From positions 96,506 to 160,505 of the forward strand of contig PBEC01000018.1 in the NCBI GenBank assembly GCA_002717515.1: a DNA stretch of 64,000 nt, read 5' to 3'. Under the pieces are notes generated by a model that searched no databases, had not been told where the DNA came from, and saw nothing but the letters and a program-made list of their open reading frames with translations. Positions within the stretch are counted from its first letter, which is position 1, and every line of letters begins with the position of its first letter. This DNA comes from Flavobacteriales bacterium. Its GTDB lineage: Bacteria > Bacteroidota > Bacteroidia > Flavobacteriales_C > GCA-002722245. The position numbers were made by a program, and so were the translations under genes. Shown here piece after piece: positions 1 through 8,838 of this stretch.

Positions 1-129
1 CAATTCTTCTTGCGAGAAACCACCTGTATCTACTAAAACAGCATGGACTTCATATCCTAGATCACCTAAATATTTGACACAATAGGTTGTGTCTAAACCT
101 CCACTATATGCTAAAACGACTTTTTTCAT
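1..129 (-). CDS. argG: Argininosuccinate synthase, N-terminal part (cut by window edge)
   Basis: Only the first 43 codons are in the window; the gene reads off the left edge. The peptide starts MKKVVLAYSGGLDTTYC, which carries the ATP pyrophosphatase P-loop SGGLDT typical of argininosuccinate synthases, followed by the VDTGG segment. The enzyme joins citrulline and aspartate using ATP in arginine synthesis. The start is the ATG whose complement is at 127-129; a TAATTTTG box lies 42 bases upstream on the same strand. In many Bacteroidota argG directly follows a GNAT acetyltransferase gene. Here that GNAT gene lies 2 kb upstream on the same strand with two genes in between. The identification rests on a short N-terminus but the motif is distinctive. 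Confidence 0.9.
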   Translation of the reverse strand, partial: MKKVVLAYSGGLDTTYCVKYLGDLGYEVHAVLVDTGGFSQEEL

Positions 130-170
130 TTTTATTGTTTTTAAACCATTGAGTTGGTTTTTCAGTATTG

Positions 171-178
171 CAAAATTA
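171..178 (-). promoter_or_regulatory. Predicted -7 promoter box for argG
   Basis: On the minus strand this reads TAATTTTG, a perfect match to the Bacteroidota -7 consensus TAnnTTTG. No clear TTG -33 box is seen at the usual spacing. The predicted transcript would carry a leader of roughly 35 bases before the argG ATG. Confidence 0.5.
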
Positions 179-203
179 CCGAAATTTACCGGATTCTACC
201 TAG

Positions 204-236
204 TTTGACGGGGAATTCAAAACTCGATTATCTTTG
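204..236 (+). promoter_or_regulatory. Predicted menC promoter (TTTG-N21-TATCTTTG)
   Basis: TTTG at 204-207 and TATCTTTG at 229-236 are separated by 21 bases, matching the Bacteroidota housekeeping consensus. The -7 box ends only 4 bases before the menC ATG at 241, so the transcript would start at or next to the start codon. Confidence 0.65.
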
Positions 237-240
237 TGGT

Positions 241-1293
241 ATGTATAAAGCACTATTTTCCCTACCCAGTACTCCCTTAAAAGCCGAATGGAGAAGGCAT
301 GATTTGGTGTTTAAGCAACCCGCCAAAACGTCAAGAGAAACTTTTAAGAAAAAGGATACTTATATCCTTAAACTATCCTTTGTGGACCAAAAAATAGAGG
401 GTTGGGGTGAATGCAGCCCACTATGGACACTAAGTATTGATTCTAAAGATGGGTATTCTGAAAAGTTGGATTGGGTTTGCGAAAATATAAACGATTGGAA
501 AAATTTTATTTACTCTGATGAATTTTCCTTGTACCCGAGCATTCAGTTCGGATTAGAAACGGCTCTTCTTGATTTGCAATATGGAGGAAAGAAAGTGATT
601 TTTCCATCTCGTTTTACAAATGGGTTAGATAGCATTGAGATAAACGGTTTAATATGGATGGGAAATTATGATTACATGTCGCAACAAATTGAAGGAAAAA
701 TTGAAGCAGGATATAATTGTGTTAAGCTTAAGATTGGAGCCATAGATTGGGAACAAGAAAAAGATTTGTTACAAAAGATAAGATCGAAATATTCTACTGA
801 AGAAATTGAGTTAAGGGTGGATGCAAATGGTGCCTTTAATCCTAGTAATGTTGGAGTTAAATTACAATTCCTGGCTGATTTAAAAATTCACTCTATTGAA
901 CAACCAATAATGGCTGGTAATATAGAGGAGATGACCAAGCTTTGTAGTGAGACACCTGTTCCAATAGCTTTAGATGAAGAGCTAATCGGTATTAAAAACT
1001 ATGATCAAAAAAGGGAACTTCTAGAAAAGGTCAAACCTCAATATATCATCCTTAAACCAAGTTTAATTGGAGGTATTAAATCTTGTAATGAATGGATTAA
1101 AATTGCAAAAGAACTAGGAGTCGGCTGGTGGGCTACTTCAGCACTAGAAGGCAATATTGGGTTAAATGCAATTGCTCAGTTTGCTTATCAAACAGGAAAT
1201 AAAATGCCCCAGGGTTTAGGAACCGGACAGTTATTCGAAAAGAATTTTGAAGTACCAATTAATTTGAAGGGAAATAAGGTTATTTTCCGCTAA
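241..1293 (+). CDS. menC: o-Succinylbenzoate synthase (menaquinone synthesis, enolase superfamily)
   Basis: This 350-residue protein matches the MenC branch of the enolase superfamily, which dehydrates SHCHC to o-succinylbenzoate in menaquinone synthesis. Visible residues are the K162-x-K164 pair (VKLKIG), metal ligands D194 (RVDANGAF), E220 (SIEQPI) and D245 (ALDEEL), and K272 on the far side of the barrel (LKPSLIGG). The N-terminal capping domain covers about residues 1-120. An in-frame extension upstream to 154 exists but overlaps the promoter boxes, so I take the ATG at 241. The gene is divergent from argG and its stop codon overlaps the stop of the convergent gene at 1290. No other men genes are in view. 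Related muconate or dipeptide epimerases are less likely given the overall pattern. Confidence 0.88.
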   Translation: MYKALFSLPSTPLKAEWRRHDLVFKQPAKTSRETFKKKDTYILKLSFVDQKIEGWGECSPLWTLSIDSKDGYSEKLDWVCENINDWKNFIYSDEFSLYPSIQFGLETALLDLQYGGKKVIFPSRFTNGLDSIEINGLIWMGNYDYMSQQIEGKIEAGYNCVKLKIGAIDWEQEKDLLQKIRSKYSTEEIELRVDANGAFNPSNVGVKLQFLADLKIHSIEQPIMAGNIEEMTKLCSETPVPIALDEELIGIKNYDQKRELLEKVKPQYIILKPSLIGGIKSCNEWIKIAKELGVGWWATSALEGNIGLNAIAQFAYQTGNKMPQGLGTGQLFEKNFEVPINLKGNKVIFR

Positions 1294-2117
1294 TCTAATT
1301 GGGAAAGCACCTTTACCATTCTTTTTTTCAAGGTTCTTTTTGATGTAAAACAATCGAATTGAAGCCAAGTTTTATCGAATTCACTAATGATTTCTGAATT
1401 CCTAAGTCGCTTTATTGATTTTGCTACGTTTTCTTCTAACTTATTGATTTCCATTCGAATTCTGAAAACACCAGTTGCGGGAGCTTTAGCATTCCCCGTT
1501 GGAATCATTTTAAATTGAATAAAAATTTCTCTTTTAGGATGATAATACTTGTAGAGATTATCATCTAATTTGGAAACATCCATGATTTTTAAAAGGCTTC
1601 TTTCCATTCTGTTTTTTTCCCATTTATAAAGTTTTGGGAAAAAGACGACTATTAATCCTAATAAAACCAAACAACCACCTAAAAAAATGAAGACACCTAA
1701 AGGACCTCCCCAAATTTTATCTTTTTCGTAGTTTAAATACTGATTAAATTCAAGAATGAAAAGACCATTAGGGTATCTGATATCCGTTATTTTTTGATCA
1801 ACGATACCTATTTCATATTTATCTCCTTTTACAAGGTTTTCAACTTTTTGAAGACTCAAAATGGATCCTGTATCTACTTTAAGTATTTTTCCTGATTGGA
1901 ATGAAATATGAAATTCATCCTTAAAAATGGATTTAGACTTAAGGGTTGTGATTTCAGTTGTACGATCATTTTTATCAGGAAGATCCTGCCACATATCTAA
2001 AGCAGAATAACCAGCAAATACCACTAGTAAAAAAGGAATTGACATAGGAAATAGTGCAGGTAATACAAGTTTTCTTGGTCTGAAAACCCCGTCCTTATTT
2101 CTTGTCTTTTTTTTCAT
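1290..2117 (-). CDS. Unrecognised two-helix membrane protein
   Basis: I do not recognise this 275-residue protein. It has a basic N-terminus, a first membrane helix at about 17-37, an extracytoplasmic stretch of about 95 residues, a second helix at about 137-160 (GGPLGVFIFLGGCLVLLGLIVVFF region), and a C-terminal cytoplasmic domain of about 115 residues ending in a basic segment. The layout is reminiscent of DUF3592-like proteins, but I see no diagnostic motif. Its ATG overlaps the stop of the upstream GNAT gene by four bases, so the two are probably co-transcribed and translationally coupled. The 3' end overlaps the end of menC on the other strand by four bases. Confidence 0.7.
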   Translation of the reverse strand: MKKKTRNKDGVFRPRKLVLPALFPMSIPFLLVVFAGYSALDMWQDLPDKNDRTTEITTLKSKSIFKDEFHISFQSGKILKVDTGSILSLQKVENLVKGDKYEIGIVDQKITDIRYPNGLFILEFNQYLNYEKDKIWGGPLGVFIFLGGCLVLLGLIVVFFPKLYKWEKNRMERSLLKIMDVSKLDDNLYKYYHPKREIFIQFKMIPTGNAKAPATGVFRIRMEINKLEENVAKSIKRLRNSEIISEFDKTWLQFDCFTSKRTLKKRMVKVLSQLD

Positions 2118-2644
2118 TCATTAGGATTCATTAACATCCCAGTGCATAAACAGTTTTTTCTCTCTGTTCTTGTAAGAATATCATAGTTAACACAGCTTTG
2201 GCACCCCTTCCAAAATTGTTCATCATCAGTTAATTCACTAAAAGTAACCGGACGGTAACCTAACTCCGAATTAATTTTCATTACAGGAAGCGAAGTGGTT
2301 AAACCGAAAATTTTTGCCTTTGGAAATTTTTGTCTTGACACATCAAAAATCAGCTTTTTGATTTTTTTTGAAAGACCTCTACCAAGATAATTTTCGTTTA
2401 TAATTAAACCTGAGTGGGCGATAAACGCATCGTTTTCCCAATTTTGGAAATAGCAAAAGCCAACAACTATCTCTTCGTCTAGTGCAATTACCGATTTTCC
2501 TTGTATTATTTTTTCAAGTATAAATTCAGGTTTTCTAAGGGCAAGAATTGTTCCTTTTTTTTGAGCAGCATTTTGAATCATTTCAGAAATTACACTTGCG
2601 TAATTTCTATGTTTTTCCCCTCCTATTTCAATTCTTATCTCCAT
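2114..2644 (-). CDS. GNAT N-acyltransferase, probable N-acylglutamate synthase of arginine synthesis
   Basis: This 176-residue protein has a GNAT fold: the central strand and acetyl-CoA loop are in the SGLIINENYLGRGLSKKIK region (about residues 78-96). The C-terminus carries a distinctive cysteine-bearing segment, QFWKGCQSC followed by LTRTERKNCLC. That C-terminal signature is the one I know from the GNAT protein encoded beside argG in Bacteroidota arginine clusters. In Bacteroides the corresponding gene acts at the N-acylglutamate synthase step. The function is therefore inferred from family memory plus the nearby argG on the same strand. The gene overlaps the next one (1290-2117) by ATGA. 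No -7 box was found upstream. A generic acetyltransferase of unknown substrate is the alternative. Confidence 0.75.
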   Translation of the reverse strand: MEIRIEIGGEKHRNYASVISEMIQNAAQKKGTILALRKPEFILEKIIQGKSVIALDEEIVVGFCYFQNWENDAFIAHSGLIINENYLGRGLSKKIKKLIFDVSRQKFPKAKIFGLTTSLPVMKINSELGYRPVTFSELTDDEQFWKGCQSCVNYDILTRTERKNCLCTGMLMNPNE

Positions 2645-2729
2645 TGGGAATAATTAAAGAGACTTTTAACAGTCTACTGATTAAATTTAATAAAAATACC
2701 TGAGGTGTGTATTTTAGTTTCCCCAATGC

Positions 2730-3473
2730 TTATCGAGTTAAAACAATATAATCATTCAAAATTGTTTTGAGAAATTTTGTTCTTTTTTTGGGTACTTTTT
2801 TAATGTCTAGTTCTTTACATATTTTCTCAGTCAGCAGAGCTAATAATTTTTTATAATGTTTATTTGGGTTGGTTTTAGCTCTATCGAGCGTATTTTTTAG
2901 TAATAGCATATCTTCTTCCGTGAAACGAACCACACCTTCATATTTTGGTTCATAGTTTTCTTGAGTTTTAATTTTTAGAACGTCGACAATTGACATTTGA
3001 TTTCTTGGGTTTGTTTTAACAACACAGGTGTCCCCTACGATATCACCTAACCTTTGGTTATAGTCATTACTCATTATTGTAATTACAGCCACACTTCCAC
3101 ATGAGAACAAAATATCAACAAGACGAAACATCCATCTTTTTCCGTAATCACCAATGTCCATTTGTTGCCCATTGCACTTCATTACTTTAATCCCAAGTGC
3201 TTTTTTCCCAATTGATTGACCATTCCAGAACGCTTCACATATTAAATGGTAACCAATTACAGGAGGAAAAATGATAAAAACGATAACGATGAATAAAACT
3301 ATATCATTAGAATCCCTGAAGGTATTACCTAAAGCTAATGTCCATCCTATAACATATATATATGCAACTAAAATTACCGTATCCAATAAAAAAGCGAGCA
3401 ATCGTTCCATTAAACCGGCTAATTCGTAGTCGATAGCGACATTTTGAGTGGTATTTATACTTATGGTACGCAT
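2730..3473 (-). CDS. RDD family integral membrane protein
   Basis: The 247-residue protein has the RDD arrangement. It shows MERLLAFLLDTVIL with the Arg-Asp pair in the first helix, a second helix with a long loop, then a GQSIGKKALGIKV segment typical of RDD proteins, and a third helix region around RLVDILF. A hydrophilic C-terminal tail of about 80 residues follows. RDD proteins are poorly characterised; some are proposed transporters. I place the start at the internal ATG (MRTISINTTQNV), because the longer frame begins with TTG and adds only four residues. It is divergent from the SpoIIM/DUF4129/DUF4350/MoxR/DUF58 operon, a pairing seen repeatedly in Bacteroidota and suggesting a shared role at the envelope. 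Confidence 0.85.
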   Translation of the reverse strand: MRTISINTTQNVAIDYELAGLMERLLAFLLDTVILVAYIYVIGWTLALGNTFRDSNDIVLFIVIVFIIFPPVIGYHLICEAFWNGQSIGKKALGIKVMKCNGQQMDIGDYGKRWMFRLVDILFSCGSVAVITIMSNDYNQRLGDIVGDTCVVKTNPRNQMSIVDVLKIKTQENYEPKYEGVVRFTEEDMLLLKNTLDRAKTNPNKHYKKLLALLTEKICKELDIKKVPKKRTKFLKTILNDYIVLTR

Positions 3474-3559
3474 TTTTAGTGCCAAGATAGTAAGAAATAA
3501 TACAAATTATTTTGCATTCAGGAGGATAAACAGCAATTTTATCCTTCAATTTTATTCAA

Positions 3560-5461
3560 TTGAGAGAAACAACGTTCATACGACAAAAAAAGAAGAGCTG
3601 GAAAAGGTTTGAGGATATGCAGAAAAGGGAAAATGCAAATCCCGACGATCTGACAAAGTTATTTGTTGAAATCACAGATGATTTGAGCTATACGCGAACA
3701 TTTTACAACAAGCGATCTGTTCGTGTGTACTTGAATTACCTATCTCAGTTGGTTTTTCTAAAAGTAAATAAAAATAAGAAAGTTAAGATTTCAAAGTTTT
3801 TTAAATTTTTATCTCATGGACTGCCTTTAGAGTTTGCAAGAAGCTGGAAGTCAATGCTTCTTTCTCTTGTAGTTTTTTTTGGCGCTTTGATGGTTGGTAT
3901 TGTTTCAACTGCAAACGATATTGAATACGCTACTGAGATAATGGGATCCCGTTATATTCAAATGACCGATGAAAATATAAAAAATGGTGATCCTATGGCT
4001 GTATATCATCAGCATGAAAATTCTGCCTGGTCTAGTTTTGGATTAACACAGCATAATACCAGAATAGCTGCATTTACATACACTTCCGGAATTATATTGG
4101 GTATACCTCCTGTAATTATAATGATTAAAAATGGAATAATGCTAGGGACTTTTCATTACTACTTATATCATAAAGGAGTGCTGAGTGATGCCATGTGGAT
4201 TATTTGGATTCATGGTGTTTTAGAAATTTCAGCAATTATTATTGCAGGTGGGGCAGGCTTATTATTAGGAGGGGGCTTACTTTTTCCAGGAACATACACA
4301 CGATTACAGTCTTTGCGAATCTCAGCAAAAAGAAGTTTTAAAATAGCGTTGAGTTGTGTATTTATTTTAATAATATCTGGTTTTTTGGAGGGTAGCGTGA
4401 CTCGCTATACAAATATGCCGTCAGTGGTTAAGTATATTTTAGTTTTAGGATCATTGGCTTTTATTGTTTTTTATTTTATCGCATACCCTATTTATCTATA
4501 CAAGACAAAAATAAAAACGGGTAAATTTACATTTAATGATAAGATACCCCATGTAGAGCGCAAAAATATTGCTTTTGAAAAAGTTAGGGAGGTTGGAGAT
4601 ATTTTTAATGACACTTTAAATTTATTTCGTCAGTCTTTTGCTAATGTTTTAAAAGGGCTGGTTTTATCTGGGGTACTTTTGATGCTTTTTGTTGTGGGGT
4701 ATCATTTCTTTTTTTTAACATCTTATGAAAAAGAGCTCTACTGGTGGAAGAGTATAGAAAATGTTTTCCATTCCGAACCTTCAGGCTGGATGAATTTGCT
4801 TTTTTTGATGGGACTAATTGCTCCTGTCTTTTTGAGTGTCTATTATGCACTGTATCTCTACAGAGGCAATTTAAAGTTTAATATTATAAAATTTTATAAA
4901 TATTGTATTTACGGAGTTCTTAAGTTATGGCCTCTATTTCTGTTTTTGTTTTTTCTTCATTTGTGGCCAAATCCTTTCATTATTTTGATAGGTATCTTTA
5001 GTGTTCCTTTTATTTTTCAGTTTTCATATTTAGGTTTTTACGATGAGAAAAAGTACAAAGTTTTATATAAAACAGGATCAAAATTGGTTTTTAAGTCCTG
5101 GTTTGGTTCAATAGGGGTCTTTTTATTGCAAATGGTAATTCCCGTAATTTTATTTATTGCAGGATTTATCTTATCGAAATTACTGGGTTTAAAAACTACT
5201 TTAATCTTAGATTTTATGTCTGATTTTTTATTGGAACACGTTAACCCCTTTACAGATAACTTAACTCAGTATGCAAATGCTTTGAATTTTATTTTGTACT
5301 ACATCTTTTTAATTGTACTTATTTCTTTTACAATAATTGGTTTGGTGATACAATTTCATTCGATTAGAGAGCGCATAATGGCCTTAACGTTATATAAGAG
5401 GCTAAAAGATTTTGGGAAGAAAAATAATTTATTTGAACAGATAGATGAAGGAGATTATTAA
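3560..5461 (+). CDS. SpoIIM-like membrane protein fused to a second multi-helix membrane domain
   Basis: The 633-residue protein seems to be a fusion. Residues 1 to about 320 match the stage II sporulation protein M (DUF95) family: the MRETTFIRQKKKSWKRFE start, then helices around 100-118, 165-190, 205-245 and 265-315. The block FTYTSGIILGIPPVIIMIKNG with GVLEISAIIIAGGAGL is characteristic of the family. Residues from about 335 to 633 form a second domain with roughly six further helices, resembling the separate membrane protein usually encoded between spoIIM and the DUF4129 gene. The start is TTG, because SpoIIM homologues begin MRExxFI and the next in-frame ATG (3617) would delete that part. 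The end overlaps the next gene by 17 bases. The role is unknown; it is part of the MoxR/DUF58 set. Confidence 0.82.
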   Translation: MRETTFIRQKKKSWKRFEDMQKRENANPDDLTKLFVEITDDLSYTRTFYNKRSVRVYLNYLSQLVFLKVNKNKKVKISKFFKFLSHGLPLEFARSWKSMLLSLVVFFGALMVGIVSTANDIEYATEIMGSRYIQMTDENIKNGDPMAVYHQHENSAWSSFGLTQHNTRIAAFTYTSGIILGIPPVIIMIKNGIMLGTFHYYLYHKGVLSDAMWIIWIHGVLEISAIIIAGGAGLLLGGGLLFPGTYTRLQSLRISAKRSFKIALSCVFILIISGFLEGSVTRYTNMPSVVKYILVLGSLAFIVFYFIAYPIYLYKTKIKTGKFTFNDKIPHVERKNIAFEKVREVGDIFNDTLNLFRQSFANVLKGLVLSGVLLMLFVVGYHFFFLTSYEKELYWWKSIENVFHSEPSGWMNLLFLMGLIAPVFLSVYYALYLYRGNLKFNIIKFYKYCIYGVLKLWPLFLFLFFLHLWPNPFIILIGIFSVPFIFQFSYLGFYDEKKYKVLYKTGSKLVFKSWFGSIGVFLLQMVIPVILFIAGFILSKLLGLKTTLILDFMSDFLLEHVNPFTDNLTQYANALNFILYYIFLIVLISFTIIGLVIQFHSIRERIMALTLYKRLKDFGKKNNLFEQIDEGDY

Positions 5462-6404
5462 AAAGATTATTTTATACTTATTTCTTTTGTCTGTTTCAGC
5501 AGCATGGTCTCAAAATGAGTTTGCTGAAACTTATTCTGCTCCAGAAAAGAAAGAATTTAATCAGGAAGAATACCAAAAGTTAAAGAAAGAAGTTGATTTA
5601 ATCGAAGAGATGGAACAAAAACGACTTCTTGAGGACAGTTCTCAATTTGGAACAGGTTACGGCGTTGAAAAAGGAGATAACTACATTGTTTATGATTACG
5701 ATTCGATTACAGGGAAAGGTTCTTATTCTGAAAAACACAGAGGAGCTGGAGCTCAGAACTTAAATGATGGCGTACAGCCGAATGCCAGAGATCAAGAGAA
5801 TAGAAAAGAATTTAAGAGAAGACAATCCAATGAGAGGTTAAAAAATCGAATCCGAAAAGTTAAGGAAAATCGTTTAAGACGAAAAAAAGAGGAAGATTGG
5901 CGCAGTAAACCACGATCGGAACATCCCAATACTCCATCAGAAAATAATATTTCTGATGGAGGGTTTTTAAAATTACTTTTGATATTGGTTATTGCTTTTA
6001 TTCTTGGAGCAGCAGCATATATGTTGTTTGTAAAATCACCATTCGAGGGAGCCGACACTAAAATTTTATATCATCAAGAAATGAATCCTGATTCTGTAAA
6101 CTTGTCGGAATTAGAAATTAAAATAAAAAGAGCTAAGGAATTAAATGATTTTAGAGCAGCTACCAGGTTATATTTCGTTTGGGTGATTAAGGAGTTATCG
6201 GATAAAGGCTACATTCAGTGGAAAAAGAGAAAAACAAATTACCATTACCATATTGAACTTGAAGGGAAGTCATTTTCTGATGATTTTGGAACAGGTGTAA
6301 AAAATTATGAGTTCATATGGTACGGTAAATACGAGATTTTATGGGAGGAATTTAAGTTGGTTGAAAATCAGTTTATAAAGTTGATCGATAAAATAAAAAG
6401 GTAG
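5445..6404 (+). CDS. DUF4129 domain membrane protein
   Basis: This 319-residue protein begins with a signal peptide (IILYLFLLSVSAAWSQ, cut near residue 23). A long, highly charged, Glu/Lys/Arg-rich extracytoplasmic region (about 25-165) precedes one membrane helix at about 173-197. The C-terminal cytoplasmic domain of about 120 residues matches DUF4129, with DFRAATRLYFVWVIKELSDKGYIQW and a later WYGKYEI segment. DUF4129 domains are typically found with MoxR and DUF58 genes. The ATG lies 17 bases inside the preceding gene, so translation is probably coupled. The substrate or partner is unknown. Confidence 0.85.
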   Translation: MKEIIKKIILYLFLLSVSAAWSQNEFAETYSAPEKKEFNQEEYQKLKKEVDLIEEMEQKRLLEDSSQFGTGYGVEKGDNYIVYDYDSITGKGSYSEKHRGAGAQNLNDGVQPNARDQENRKEFKRRQSNERLKNRIRKVKENRLRRKKEEDWRSKPRSEHPNTPSENNISDGGFLKLLLILVIAFILGAAAYMLFVKSPFEGADTKILYHQEMNPDSVNLSELEIKIKRAKELNDFRAATRLYFVWVIKELSDKGYIQWKKRKTNYHYHIELEGKSFSDDFGTGVKNYEFIWYGKYEILWEEFKLVENQFIKLIDKIKR

Positions 6405-6406
6405 CA

Positions 6407-7714
6407 ATGGGAGCTTCGACAAAATACGTTATTATGTTAGTCTTGGTACTTGTACTAGGGTTGATCGTGTATTTTTTTGGAGGAAGCAGTCAACAAGCGA
6501 GTAGTCTTGAACAAAGAACCGTCGATTCAATCAACTGGGAAGAAACGTACGATTCTAAAAGTAAGCATCCTTATGGAACATACTTCATCCGAAATATTTT
6601 TGAGAATGGTTTAGAAGAGCATTCCGTTAAGGATATTAATGTATCTGTTCAATCCTATTTTGACAGCATTGACATACAAATTAAAGCCCAGCCAATTACG
6701 TATTTTTTTGTAGGTAAGTCTCTTAATTTATACAACAATGAGGTAGATAGTTTATTGGAGTTTACAGATCGAGGTAATACATTGTTTATATCTGCTGAAT
6801 TTCTGCCAAATCGATTATTGAAGGAGCTCTTTTTGAATTACAATGAACACCGCTATTTTGGTTACACAAATGATTCTTTGGTTACTTTAACTTTAGTGGA
6901 TAATGGTTTCAATGATGAATATGAAATTTTTAATGAGGTTAAAGGGAAACTACAAACTAAAAGATGGTACAATATTAACTATGGTGTTCAGTATTCTCAT
7001 GATGGTAGAATCATTGGAAAAGCAGGTTTTCGCCCCTGTTTCTTAGAGTTTCAATACGGTGATGGGAAAATTTTAATTCACACAATCCCTCAAGCATTTA
7101 CCAACAAACATTTGAGTGATGATTTAGGAAAAAAATATATTGAGTCGGTACTTTCCTATTTCTCCAAAAGTACTATTTTGTTTGATAATTATACGCATTA
7201 CGCATATGATGATGGTACAATGGAATTTGATCCTGGAAATGTTTCAGATAACAATGGTCGATATTTGAATGATCATACAACCTTGGATTTTCTTCTAAAT
7301 AATCTTCCGCTCCGATGGGGATATTTCATTATTTTGGTAGGGATTCTTTTGTTTGTGATTTTCTCTGGAAAAAGGGAGCAAAAAATTATGCCCACGATTT
7401 CCTCCAACGATAACTCATCTCTCGAGTTTACGGAAACAATTGCTCGTTTGTATTTAAAACAAAATCAACACAACAAATTGATTGTTCACATGGAAAACAT
7501 TTTTAAAAATAAAATAAAGTCCCGCTATTATATTGCATATTCGGATGAAGACAATTACGTTAAGAGGATAGCTCAAAAATCAGGGGTAAATGAAAAAGAA
7601 ATTAAAGATATATTGAATTTATTTAAAGGTGGTTCAAACCTTACTGGAGTATCAGATGATTATCTGGTGAATTTGTACAAAAAGCTAAATAATTTTTATA
7701 AAAAAGCGAAATAA
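6407..7714 (+). CDS. DUF4350 domain protein, membrane-anchored
   Basis: This 435-residue protein has an N-terminal helix (about 8-24, VIMLVLVLVLGLIVYFF), an extracytoplasmic DUF4350-type domain (about 40-270), a second helix near 300-318 (GYFIILVGILLFVIFSG) and a cytoplasmic tail of about 115 residues. DUF4350 is related to the glutamine-amidotransferase-like fold found in ABC-associated gliding proteins, and may bind a partner rather than catalyse. It starts 2 bases after the previous stop and ends 2 bases before moxR, so it lies inside the operon. Function unknown. Confidence 0.82.
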   Translation: MGASTKYVIMLVLVLVLGLIVYFFGGSSQQASSLEQRTVDSINWEETYDSKSKHPYGTYFIRNIFENGLEEHSVKDINVSVQSYFDSIDIQIKAQPITYFFVGKSLNLYNNEVDSLLEFTDRGNTLFISAEFLPNRLLKELFLNYNEHRYFGYTNDSLVTLTLVDNGFNDEYEIFNEVKGKLQTKRWYNINYGVQYSHDGRIIGKAGFRPCFLEFQYGDGKILIHTIPQAFTNKHLSDDLGKKYIESVLSYFSKSTILFDNYTHYAYDDGTMEFDPGNVSDNNGRYLNDHTTLDFLLNNLPLRWGYFIILVGILLFVIFSGKREQKIMPTISSNDNSSLEFTETIARLYLKQNQHNKLIVHMENIFKNKIKSRYYIAYSDEDNYVKRIAQKSGVNEKEIKDILNLFKGGSNLTGVSDDYLVNLYKKLNNFYKKAK

Positions 7715-7716
7715 TT

Positions 7717-8817
7717 ATGGAATCAAACGAAAATTCTCAACCCAAAACTGATTTGAATGGAGGAAATGAGGAGAACAAAATTCATGAAACTACCACGGAA
7801 AATTCCGATTCTGAACCTATAAATCAGGAGGAAAATACGATTGAATCCTTTGTTCCTGAATCTAGATTAAAATTACAGCATTTTCAGTCAAAAATAGAGG
7901 CGGTTAAGAAGGAGGTTGGTAAATTGATTATTGGTCAGCATCAACTGGTTGATCAAATTTTATTGGCGATTCTTTCGAGAGGACATGTTTTACTTGAAGG
8001 TGTTCCCGGTATTGCTAAAACTATGACTTCAAAAGTAATTTCAAAAACATTGTCGGTTGATTACTCAAGAATTCAGTTTACTCCAGATTTAATGCCCTCG
8101 GATGTATTGGGTACGTCGATTTTTAATGTAAAAACTTCTGAATTTACGTATAAAAAAGGACCTGTTTTTTCAAATATTGTTCTGATCGATGAAATAAACC
8201 GTTCTCCCGCGAAAACTCAAGCAGCTTTATTTGAAGTTATGGAAGAACGACAGGTGACCAATGACGGTATAAAGTACAAAATGGATCTACCGTTTTTTAT
8301 AATGGCAACTCAAAACCCAATCGAACAAGAGGGTACTTATCGTTTGCCTGAAGCCCAATTGGACAGATTTATCTTTCGAATAAAATTAGAATATCCCTCT
8401 TTTCAAGAGGAAGTGGATATACTAAAACGGTTTAAAAATAATATTAAAGATGTTTCATTTGGTCAAATTAATTCTATTTTAAGCGCTGGAGAAATCGAAG
8501 AGTTCCAAGGTTTAATTGAGGAAGTTAAAATTGAAGATCAGCTTCTTGAATATATCGCCAGGATTATAGCAGAAACGAGAAATCATGCAAAGCTTTATTT
8601 GGGAGCATCTCCACGTGCTTCTCTTTCAATCTTAAAATCTGCAAAAGCAGCTGCTGCTGTTAGGGGAAGAGATTTTGTTACTCCTGACGATATTCAATAC
8701 GTTGCCGAGCCTGTATTAAATCATAGAATTATTTTAACTCCTGAAACAGAGATGGAAGGGGCGACTGCAGAAGATGTTATTGCTGAAATTATACAGAAAA
8801 TAGAAGTGCCTCGTTAA
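7717..8817 (+). CDS. MoxR family AAA+ ATPase
   Basis: The 366-residue protein carries Walker A GVPGIAKT (95-102), Walker B IVLIDE (154-159), sensor 1 in ATQNPIEQEGTY and the arginine finger/sensor 2 segment ASPRASL. This is the standard MoxR AAA+ layout (RavA/MoxR class). MoxR proteins act with von Willebrand A-type partners to remodel or mature other proteins. The VWA-like DUF58 protein follows 21 bases downstream, consistent with such a pair. The first 45 residues are an acidic, Asn/Glu-rich extension that looks disordered and is not part of the family core. The family assignment is firm; the client protein is unknown. Confidence 0.95.
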   Translation: MESNENSQPKTDLNGGNEENKIHETTTENSDSEPINQEENTIESFVPESRLKLQHFQSKIEAVKKEVGKLIIGQHQLVDQILLAILSRGHVLLEGVPGIAKTMTSKVISKTLSVDYSRIQFTPDLMPSDVLGTSIFNVKTSEFTYKKGPVFSNIVLIDEINRSPAKTQAALFEVMEERQVTNDGIKYKMDLPFFIMATQNPIEQEGTYRLPEAQLDRFIFRIKLEYPSFQEEVDILKRFKNNIKDVSFGQINSILSAGEIEEFQGLIEEVKIEDQLLEYIARIIAETRNHAKLYLGASPRASLSILKSAKAAAAVRGRDFVTPDDIQYVAEPVLNHRIILTPETEMEGATAEDVIAEIIQKIEVPR

Positions 8818-8838
8818 TTTGGCTTTTCAAGTGTAAAA

